From Prevotella sp. (GTDB lineage: Bacteria > Bacteroidota > Bacteroidia > Bacteroidales > Bacteroidaceae), in contig JAEENF010000244.1 of NCBI GenBank assembly GCA_016283605.1, positions 1 to 10,930 on the forward strand: a stretch of 10,930 bases of DNA, read 5' to 3'. A model generated the notes under the pieces. It was not told where the DNA came from. It did not search any database and saw nothing but the letters and a program-made list of their open reading frames with translations. Of this stretch, positions 1-5,271 are shown one piece after another (position 1 is the first letter of the stretch; each line of letters opens with the position of its first letter). The translations under genes were made by a program, and so were the position numbers.

Positions 1-1902
1 GTATGTCCCCGCAAGCTCATCAGCTCCTGCGGCTCGTTCGTAACCAAGGGCGAGTGGCAGTTCGGCATCGAGCAGCGTGGCAAGGAACAGCTGCTGTTCT
101 ATATCAACACCGACAAGGCTCCTGAGGCGGCACAGAACGATGCCCGTCCATTCGGCAGAAGATCTGCGGCCACGAACCACAAGTATGAACTCACGGCCTC
201 GCTGCCCAGCGACTGGGAGAACAAGTGGCACCATGTGGAAGCTCGCTACGACGGCAAACAGATGACGGTAAGCATCGACAACACTCAGGTAGCCCAGATG
301 GAAGCACAGGGCAACATCATCAACGCGCCCTTCCCCGTGAACATAGGCCGTAACGAGCAGACCCACGGACAGGACACCCGCGTATATATCTGCGATGCGC
401 TGATGGACAATGTCGTCATTGCCGACGCATCGGGCCAGTTGCTGAACCTCGATTTCGAGACGGAGCAGCAGGAGGGTACCTATTTCAGTTATGGCATCGG
501 CGCCCGCACCTACGGCACAATATGGCCCGACAGAACCGTCCAGCCGGAAATCTATCAGATGAAGAAATCGGCCCAGCCCGTATCCTGTACGTTGCTGAGT
601 GCCGATAACGGTACAGTTGAGATATGGAACAGAAACCATTTCCTCAACACCTCTTATTACGACATGAAATGGGAGCTTTATGAGGATGGAGTCTGCCTAC
701 AGCAGGGAACGTTCAGTCCTGATGTCGCACCATTGGCCAAGAAGGTCATCACCATACCCTACAGCCGTCCTGCTATCAAACCCGGCTGCGAATACCGCCT
801 CATGATAACCAGCATTCTGAAGGCTGATGAAATCTGGGCGAAGAAAGGTCACGTCATGGCGTGGGACCAGTTAGAACTCCCCTGGCGCCAGTTGGCAATA
901 CCTACAGACAAGACCATCGGAAAGGCCGTTCTCACCCGTACCAACGACACCTCCACCGTGCCCAGCGCGTCAGCGTCGGGAGCCTTCACGGTCAGCGGCG
1001 AAGGCTTCTCCTACTCATTCACCCCCGACGGCCAGCTCTTCAGCATCAAGCAAGCTGGCAAGGAACTGCTCAAGTCGCCGCTCCAGATGAACGTGTGGCG
1101 CGCTCCTCTGGCTCTCGAACTCGACGGTTGGGATCAGTGGAACATCGCCTACAACAACCGCAAGGCTTGGAACGGCTCTCAGATAGCCAACGAGTTCTAT
1201 AGCAACAACCTGAACGCCACCACCCGCATACCCATCTCTTGCCAGGCTTTCGAGGCCAACGGTCAGGTGTATGTCAATGTGCGTTGGTTCTCGCAGTTCG
1301 GTGCCCCCGTCAACACATCGCTCGATGCCTACATCACCGGCCTGCGCTATTCAGGCTTCTCCGAGGTCTATGAGTACCGCATCAACGGCGACGGCACCAT
1401 CGCCCTGCATCATATTCTGGAGCCCGAGGGACAGATGCCCGCCCTTCTGCCACGCATCGGCCTGACCATGACGCTCTGCGACGACATGCAGCAGGTGAAG
1501 TGGTACGGTCGCGGCCCAGAGGAGAACTATCCCGACCGCAAGACCGGTTATCCCATCGGCATCTACGAGAAAACCGTGGATGATATGTTCGAGCCCTACC
1601 TGATACCGCAGGACTGTGGTTTGCGCTGCGACAACCGCTGGCTCGACATGAGCAACGGCTCCGGCCAGGGACTGCGCTTCGCGATGGACGAGCCGTTCAA
1701 CTTCAACGCCTACCACTACAGCACCGACAACCTGACGAAGGCGGTCTATACCTACCAGCTCCAAAAGCAGGACGGCATCACCCTGAACCTCGACTACAAC
1801 ACCACTGGCGTAGGCTGCACGGCCTGCTATGTCTTGCCCGGCTATCAGGTCAAGCCCACCCGCTACGAGCGATGTCTGACGATCAAACCAATATCAAAGT
1901 GA
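1..1902 (+). CDS. GH2 beta-galactosidase, C-terminal part, with embedded LamG-like module (5' end outside window)
   Basis: The frame is open from base 1 to a TGA at 1900-1902, giving the last 633 residues of a protein whose sugar-binding domain and catalytic TIM barrel lie upstream. Residues about 1-155 look like a LamG/concanavalin-like jelly roll (WHHVEARYDGKQMTVSIDN, then PFPVNIGRN and DALMDNVVI). Residues about 181-298 resemble LacZ domain 4 (VEIWNRNHFLNTS, ending DQLELPWR). Residues about 326-630 resemble the LacZ small-chain domain 5: MNVWRAPL, then WYGRGPEENYPDRKTG, then GLRCDNRWLDMSN, like the GRGP and NGLRC blocks of E. coli LacZ. By family it would hydrolyse terminal beta-galactosides; cell location cannot be judged without the N-terminus. 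The catalytic glutamates are not visible, so activity is inferred. The nearest genes downstream are on the opposite strand and unrelated. Confidence is high for the family and moderate for substrate. Confidence 0.92.
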   Translation, partial: VCPRKLISSCGSFVTKGEWQFGIEQRGKEQLLFYINTDKAPEAAQNDARPFGRRSAATNHKYELTASLPSDWENKWHHVEARYDGKQMTVSIDNTQVAQMEAQGNIINAPFPVNIGRNEQTHGQDTRVYICDALMDNVVIADASGQLLNLDFETEQQEGTYFSYGIGARTYGTIWPDRTVQPEIYQMKKSAQPVSCTLLSADNGTVEIWNRNHFLNTSYYDMKWELYEDGVCLQQGTFSPDVAPLAKKVITIPYSRPAIKPGCEYRLMITSILKADEIWAKKGHVMAWDQLELPWRQLAIPTDKTIGKAVLTRTNDTSTVPSASASGAFTVSGEGFSYSFTPDGQLFSIKQAGKELLKSPLQMNVWRAPLALELDGWDQWNIAYNNRKAWNGSQIANEFYSNNLNATTRIPISCQAFEANGQVYVNVRWFSQFGAPVNTSLDAYITGLRYSGFSEVYEYRINGDGTIALHHILEPEGQMPALLPRIGLTMTLCDDMQQVKWYGRGPEENYPDRKTGYPIGIYEKTVDDMFEPYLIPQDCGLRCDNRWLDMSNGSGQGLRFAMDEPFNFNAYHYSTDNLTKAVYTYQLQKQDGITLNLDYNTTGVGCTACYVLPGYQVKPTRYERCLTIKPISK

Positions 1903-1924
1903 CCGCAAACATTTGTAATAAAAC

Positions 1925-2014
1925 CTATGCCTTGTGGTTATAGTACCTGATGAGCAGGGCGACACCTGAGAATGCAAGGACGAATTCGAGGGCTACGATA
2001 AAGATGTACTGCAT
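1925..2014 (-). CDS. 29-residue single-span membrane peptide
   Basis: A short frame on the minus strand starts with ATG at 2014-2012 and stops with TAG at 1927-1925. It encodes MQYIFIVALEFVLAFSGVAL followed by LIRYYNHKA. Residues 2-22 are almost entirely hydrophobic, enough for one membrane span, and the last seven residues carry Arg, His and Lys, suggesting that this end stays in the cytoplasm. The start lies 13 nt after the stop of the flavodoxin-like gene on the same strand, so the two would share one riboswitch-controlled transcript. There is no clear Shine-Dalgarno sequence, which is normal in Bacteroidota. I do not recognise the family. Size and hydrophobicity recall small accessory subunits such as KdpF, but there is no sequence match to support that. 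The rest of the gap to the GH2 gene (1903-1924) holds nothing I can call. Translation is an inference. Confidence 0.5.
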   Translation of the reverse strand: MQYIFIVALEFVLAFSGVALLIRYYNHKA

Positions 2015-2027
2015 AATGGTAATGGTT

Positions 2028-2429
2028 TTATAAGTTAGGTGATATGGCGCAGATCCAGTTGCTGAGGTTGCACGTCGGGGCATCGGCATAGAGGTAGTCG
2101 CCTACGATATGCGCCCCGTTCTCTTTGAGTTCGCGACAGAAGGCATCGGCATAGATACCGTTGTCGTGCTTGTTGCCAAGAGCTACCATAACGGCAAGGT
2201 TCTTACCGCTCAGGCTGGCCCCACGGAACATCTGACAGGCATACTGCCAATGCGGTGACAGATTGCCACCATCCTGAAACTCGACGGCGAGGACGAGACT
2301 CTGGCTGTTCTCAATCTGCCTGATGTTCATACTCTGGACGCTGACAGTCTCAGCACCCAATTTGTCGGCTATCTCCTCAGCAATAGCCTGACAGCTGTCG
2401 TAAATTACGACAATCGATTCATGTTTCAT
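2028..2429 (-). CDS. Short flavodoxin-like protein under B12 riboswitch control
   Basis: This 133-residue protein has the order of a short flavodoxin: a beta strand (SIVVIY, 5-10), a helix (AIAEEIADKLG), a strand near residues 44-49, a segment DGGNLSPHW ending at W61 that matches the second FMN loop of flavodoxins (GDGELQDDW type), SGKNLAVMVALGNKHDNG (74-91) for the next strand and 90s loop, and ADAFCRELKENGAHIVG (94-110). The normal phosphate-binding loop (T/S-x-T-G-x-T/S) is replaced by YDSCQA at 10-15, so FMN binding in the usual way is doubtful. Flavodoxins supply electrons, including for cobalamin reduction. The cobalamin riboswitch directly upstream makes a B12-related role plausible, but the degraded loop means it could be a non-redox relative. 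The start ATG (2429-2427) follows the riboswitch leader, and a small membrane peptide follows 13 nt downstream. Confidence 0.85.
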   Translation of the reverse strand: MKHESIVVIYDSCQAIAEEIADKLGAETVSVQSMNIRQIENSQSLVLAVEFQDGGNLSPHWQYACQMFRGASLSGKNLAVMVALGNKHDNGIYADAFCRELKENGAHIVGDYLYADAPTCNLSNWICAISPNL

Positions 2430-2458
2430 AATCCCACAAAAGTTTAGTTTCGCCTCAC

Positions 2459-2475
2459 GCCCTTACATCGAGGGC
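2459..2475 (-). promoter_or_regulatory. Possible expression-platform hairpin after the B12 aptamer
   Basis: On the minus strand, 5-bp arms GCCCT and AGGGC enclose a 7-nt loop, between the B12 box and the start codon at 2429. No run of U follows, so it does not look like an intrinsic terminator. Control by access to the translation start or by competing pairing with the aptamer is possible. The function is inferred from position only. Confidence 0.35.
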
Positions 2476-2481
2476 CGTTTG

Positions 2482-2660
2482 GCATGTTACCGAAAAAGGC
2501 TGGTCTTCAGACTTTCCTCCACTCCCAAGCGCCTTCTCACCCAAACGGGTAATGGCGTTTATGCTTAGGAGCCATAACGGAGTTCACTGCTGCGGGACAG
2601 TCGGAGATTCACACTCCAGTTCCCAATTAAGCACAGCTAAGTGCACCTTTACGGGCGACT
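2482..2660 (-). promoter_or_regulatory. Cobalamin (B12) riboswitch
   Basis: Read on the minus strand, this leader contains the hallmark segments of the cobalamin aptamer in the right order. First comes TTAATTGGGAACTGGAGTG, then GAATCTCCGACTGTCCCGC followed by AGCAGTGAACTCC (the conserved core, compare the family CCGC-AGC/A-TGT pattern), then a variable arm, and finally the B12 box AAAGTCTGAAGACCAGCC at 2515-2498. It lies between a Bacteroidota promoter (2679-2710) and the flavodoxin-like gene. Family behaviour is repression of the downstream gene when adenosylcobalamin or a related cobalamin binds. The exact ends are approximate. It faces away from the cob operon, which therefore is not under its direct control. 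Confidence 0.9.
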
Positions 2661-2678
2661 CTTTTCAGAATTGCGCTA

Positions 2679-2710
2679 CAAAGGTACGAATAAGTGAGTA
2701 AAACTCCAAA
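2679..2710 (-). promoter_or_regulatory. Promoter for riboswitch/flavodoxin-like unit
   Basis: On the minus strand, TTTG (2710-2707) is followed after exactly 20 nt by TACCTTTG (2686-2679), which fits the Bacteroidota housekeeping promoter TTTG-N19-21-TAnnTTTG. Transcription should start near 2672, just upstream of the B12 aptamer. Confidence 0.8.
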
Positions 2711-2770
2711 TATTTATTTGAGAATTTTCGTGGCCCCTCAGGAATTATTCATAAACAATCCTAATAAACG

Positions 2771-2784
2771 ATGCAAAATTGCAT
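2771..2784. promoter_or_regulatory. 14-bp palindrome over the -33 region of the cob operon promoter
   Basis: A perfect inverted repeat, ATGCAA-AA-TTGCAT, covers the TTG (2779-2781) that serves as the -33 element of the plus-strand promoter. A palindrome in this place is what a repressor or activator site would look like. No cognate regulator can be named. It could also be chance in AT-rich DNA. Confidence 0.4.
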
Positions 2785-2811
2785 AAAAGCGGGAAAAAAA
2801 TTATATCTTTG
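2779..2811 (+). promoter_or_regulatory. Promoter for TSCPD-HAD-cobSUT operon
   Basis: TATCTTTG at 2804-2811 matches the Bacteroidota -7 box TAnnTTTG. A TTG at 2779-2781 lies 22 nt upstream, slightly longer than the usual 19-21. Predicted transcription starts near 2818, leaving a leader of about 28 nt before the ATG at 2847, too short for a riboswitch. Confidence 0.65.
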
Positions 2812-2846
2812 CAACTAAAAGTATGAAAATGGTAAAATAGTAAAGT

Positions 2847-3122
2847 ATGAAAACAAAACATGTACAGTATGAAACTCACGGCACTTGCTCGAAACTGATC
2901 GATGTAACTGCAGATGAGAACAATGTGATTCAGCAGGTGTTTTTCCTTGGAGGATGTAACGGTAACCTTCAGGGCATCGGTCAATTGGTTCGCGGCCAGC
3001 ATATCGACGATGTCATCAAGCGTCTCGACGGCATCCGCTGTGGCACAAAAGGCACTTCCTGCCCAGACCAGCTCTGCAGAGCCCTTGAACAGCTGAAGCA
3101 AGCCCCGCTTGAGGACAAATAA
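2847..3122 (+). CDS. TSCPD domain protein (TIGR03905-like)
   Basis: This 91-residue protein carries the signature GTSCPDQL (residues 69-76) that names the TSCPD domain, together with THGTCSKLIDV (10-20) and GGCNGNLQGI (35-44). Cysteines at 14, 37, 65, 72 and 77 could bind a metal such as zinc. TSCPD domains also occur at the C-terminus of B12-dependent ribonucleotide reductases (NrdJ), while stand-alone copies of this length are common in Bacteroidota and lack an assigned function. It is the first gene after the plus-strand promoter and is followed 42 bp later by the HAD phosphatase and the cob genes, so it probably shares their transcript. A role tied to cobalamin is suggested only by this position and by the NrdJ link. 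The family assignment is firm; the function is unknown. Confidence 0.88.
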   Translation: MKTKHVQYETHGTCSKLIDVTADENNVIQQVFFLGGCNGNLQGIGQLVRGQHIDDVIKRLDGIRCGTKGTSCPDQLCRALEQLKQAPLEDK

Positions 3123-3164
3123 AGGCGGTTGGATTTGAAAATTGCTATGACAATGGAAGGGTAT

Positions 3165-3872
3165 ATGAAATATAAAGACCTTTTTATCGACTTCGACGAT
3201 ACGCTCTATGATACCCACGGAAATGCGGTCATTGCCCTAAGCGAGACGTTTGAGTGTTTCCATTTGGACTGCTATTTCGAAGATCCACAAGTGTTCTACG
3301 ATGCCTATTGGACTGCGAACATCGATCTTTGGACGCAATATGCTAAAGGAGAAATCACGCGCGATTATCTTATCGTGGAGCGCTTCCGTCGTCCTTTGAG
3401 CGTTGGCAATGGCATTGAGATTACAAAAGAACTGTGCTTGGAAATCAGCGACAAGTTTCTTGATTTCTGCGCCTCGAAGCCAGGTGTCATTAGCGGTGCA
3501 CACGAAGTGATGGGCTACCTGAAACAAAAGGGTTATCGGATGCACATGTGCAGCAATGGTTTCCACGAAGTGCAGTACAAAAAACTTGATGCCTGTGGGC
3601 TCAGGGATTATTTCGATACCATTGTCCTGAGCGAAGATGCTGGTGTTAACAAACCATCGCCTCTCTATTTCGACTATGCCCTCAAAGTATCTGGTGCTAA
3701 TCGCGAAACCACTTTGATGATAGGTGACAATCTGCAAAGCGACATTCTTGGCGCTCTCAATGCCGGTCTCGACGCTATGTTGTTTAATCGCTGGCAAGTA
3801 CCATCAGAGGAGTTCCCACAGAATCTGACGTTCGTCGTTTCGACCCTCAGCGAGATTAAAACAATTCTCTAA
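3165..3872 (+). CDS. HAD-family phosphatase, YjjG-type
   Basis: The 235-residue product has all four HAD motifs: motif I DFDDT (D9 nucleophile and D11 acid/base), motif II SNG at 130-132, motif III K163 in VNKPSP, and motif IV GDNLQSD (D188, D193). A helical cap lies between motifs I and II. The sequence resembles E. coli YjjG, a nucleotidase acting on (non-canonical) pyrimidine monophosphates, notably around NGF, GLRDYFD and SEDAGVNKP. I chose the ATG at 3165 because MKYKDLFIDFDDT gives the normal N-terminus; an upstream TTG at 3129 and ATGs at 3147 and 3153 would add unrelated residues, although a purine stretch (3155-3161) lies close to 3165. Its TAA is followed after one base by cobS, a strong operon sign. 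In this context it might dephosphorylate a cobalamin precursor in place of CobC, which is speculation. Confidence 0.88.
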   Translation: MKYKDLFIDFDDTLYDTHGNAVIALSETFECFHLDCYFEDPQVFYDAYWTANIDLWTQYAKGEITRDYLIVERFRRPLSVGNGIEITKELCLEISDKFLDFCASKPGVISGAHEVMGYLKQKGYRMHMCSNGFHEVQYKKLDACGLRDYFDTIVLSEDAGVNKPSPLYFDYALKVSGANRETTLMIGDNLQSDILGALNAGLDAMLFNRWQVPSEEFPQNLTFVVSTLSEIKTIL

Positions 3873-3873
3873 T

Positions 3874-4686
3874 ATGCAAATAAATATCGACCAAACCCGA
3901 AATCCCGAGCAAGGCTCGCCTACCCATAGCCTTTGGTATGACAGAATTTGGGCCGCATTCATCTTTTTCACGCGATTGCCCTTCTGGCGACTGCATCAAC
4001 CGTCGAAGGATAGCTACAATTCTGTTGTGGAGTATTGGCCTTTGACGGGCTTGCTCACAGGATGTCTGATGGCAGCAACACTTTACTTCGGCAGTCTTGT
4101 GTTGCCATACGCTGTTGCAGTCTTGTTGGCCATCGTGGTAAGACTGTTGATCACAGGTGCTTTGCATGAGGATGGTTTGGCTGATTTCCTAGATGGTTTC
4201 GGAGGTGGAGGCTCAGATCGCGAGCGCATCCTCACCATCATGAAAGACTCGCACATCGGCACCTATGGTGTCATCGGACTTCTCCTTTACCATCTGTTGC
4301 TCTTTGCCACACTCCTTTCAATGTCCCCTTTGATGGCTGCTCTGACTATTCTGGCAGCAACTCCATACGCCAGAATGGTAACTGCTGAACTCATCATTAT
4401 GATGCCCTACGCCAGACGGGAGGAAGAGGCGAAGAACAAAACCATTTATCGGAAGATTGAATGGCCGGCGGGTATCAGTCTCGCCGTACAAGGATTGTTG
4501 CCAATGGGCTTGTATCTGTGGTATACAGGGCTATCGTGGGAGATGATCATCTTTATCCCCTGCTTGGTGATGTATTTCCTCTATCTGCTCATCTGGAACA
4601 AGCTTCGTGGCTATACGGGTGACTGTTGCGGAGCCGTCTGTCTGTTGGTAGAGCTGACGGTATATTTAGTGGTATGTGCGCTATGA
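3874..4686 (+). CDS. cobS: Adenosylcobinamide-GDP ribazoletransferase (cobalamin synthase)
   Basis: CobS joins adenosylcobinamide-GDP to alpha-ribazole or its 5'-phosphate, the last assembly step of cobalamin, at the inner membrane. The 270-residue product shows the family signature GALHEDGLADFLDGFGGG (95-112, with the acidic HEDGLAD motif), KDSHIGTYGV (124-133), GLRCP-like arginine-rich segment replaced here by MMPYARREEE (176-185), and the C-terminal RGYTGDCCGA (245-254). Several hydrophobic stretches (about 56-95, 132-165, 200-243 and 255-270) fit a polytopic membrane protein. The start at 3874 gives about 20 extra polar residues before the usual FIFFTRLPFWR opening, but no later Met is available before residue 67. 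It starts one base after the HAD gene and its TGA overlaps the cobU ATG, so translation is probably coupled. Confidence 0.95.
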   Translation: MQINIDQTRNPEQGSPTHSLWYDRIWAAFIFFTRLPFWRLHQPSKDSYNSVVEYWPLTGLLTGCLMAATLYFGSLVLPYAVAVLLAIVVRLLITGALHEDGLADFLDGFGGGGSDRERILTIMKDSHIGTYGVIGLLLYHLLLFATLLSMSPLMAALTILAATPYARMVTAELIIMMPYARREEEAKNKTIYRKIEWPAGISLAVQGLLPMGLYLWYTGLSWEMIIFIPCLVMYFLYLLIWNKLRGYTGDCCGAVCLLVELTVYLVVCAL

Positions 4687-5210
4687 GAAAAATCATTTTG
4701 ATTACTGGAGGCCAGCGCTCAGGCAAGAGCACGAAGGCTGAAGAACTGGCATTGAGTCTGAGTCCGAATCCTGTCTATCTGGCCACAGCCCATATCTGGG
4801 ACGAGGAGTTTCGTGAACGTGTTCGCAAGCATCAGGAACGTCGCGGTCCTCAGTGGACAAATATCGAAGAAGAGACGCAGTTGAGCTTACACGATATGAC
4901 GGGCAGAGTAATTGTTATCGACTGCGTGACCCTTTGGCTCACCAATTTCTTCTTCGCCAACAATTCTGACGTCGATAAGTCGCTTGAATTGGCTAAGGCT
5001 GAGTTCGATAAGTTCACGGAGCCTGATGCCACCTATATCTTTGTCACCAACGAGATTGGTCTTGGTGGTGTCAGCGAGAATGCCATCCAACGAAAATTTA
5101 CGGATCTCGAAGGCTGGATGAACCAGTATATTGCCTCCAAAGCCGATGTAGTAATACTTATGGTTTCGGGCATACCCATTAAAATAAAAGACAACTCAGA
5201 CAACAGATGA
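4683..5210 (+). CDS. cobU: Adenosylcobinamide kinase / adenosylcobinamide-phosphate guanylyltransferase
   Basis: CobU phosphorylates adenosylcobinamide and then guanylylates it to make the substrate of CobS. The 175-residue product has the P-loop GGQRSGKS (9-16), the segment RVRKHQERRGPQW whose His (residue 50) aligns with the family's guanylylated histidine, VIVIDCVTLWLTNFFF (about 78-93), VTNEIGLGGVSEN, and the closing VSGIPIKIK. I placed the start at ATG 4683, which overlaps the cobS TGA as ATGA; a start at 4626 would add 19 residues encoded inside cobS in another frame. The final residues DNSDNR, beyond the usual VSGIPIKIK end, are encoded by the left arm of the GACAAC repeat element that also supplies the TGA stop (5208-5210). 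Confidence 0.95.
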   Translation: MRKIILITGGQRSGKSTKAEELALSLSPNPVYLATAHIWDEEFRERVRKHQERRGPQWTNIEEETQLSLHDMTGRVIVIDCVTLWLTNFFFANNSDVDKSLELAKAEFDKFTEPDATYIFVTNEIGLGGVSENAIQRKFTDLEGWMNQYIASKADVVILMVSGIPIKIKDNSDNR

Positions 5211-5244
5211 CAACAAAGAGTTGTCCTAAGTTGTCTCTGTTGTC
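5190..5244. repeat. Mirror-spaced GACAAC x3 / GTTGTC x3 inverted repeat across cobU stop
   Basis: GACAAC occurs at 5190, 5199 and 5209; its reverse complement GTTGTC occurs at 5220, 5230 and 5239. The spacings (9, 10 and then 10, 9) are symmetrical about a 5-nt loop AAAGA (5215-5219), so the RNA could form a stem of three 6-bp helices separated by two internal loops. It begins inside cobU, contains its stop codon, and fills most of the cobU-cobT gap. A further near copy, GTTGTA, lies at 5262-5267 just before the cobT ATG. There is no U-run directly after, so simple intrinsic termination is unlikely. It could be an RNA-stabilising or attenuating stem, or a relic of a dispersed palindromic element. 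Confidence 0.8.
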
Positions 5245-5271
5245 GTTAAAATTTAAACAAAGTTGTATTCC

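Noticed and set aside
1903..1924. Terminator after the GH2 gene (CAAA-CA-TTTG)
   Set aside because: The 4-bp arms are too short and AT-rich to support a terminator call.
2711..2846. A second B12 riboswitch for the cob operon
   Set aside because: I find no B12 box or aptamer core on the plus strand, and the leader is only about 28 nt.
3237..3797. Minus-strand frame of 186 codons
   Set aside because: It lies wholly antisense to the HAD phosphatase, whose four catalytic motifs are intact; the antisense product has no family features.
4626..4682. CobU start at 4626
   Set aside because: The extra 19 residues overlap cobS in another frame and precede the normal MRKIILITGG start; the ATGA overlap at 4683 is the usual operon arrangement.
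5190..5244. Reading the GACAAC/GTTGTC element as an intrinsic terminator
   Set aside because: The stem is interrupted by two internal loops, it is not GC-rich, and no U tract directly follows. cobT continues in the same direction.
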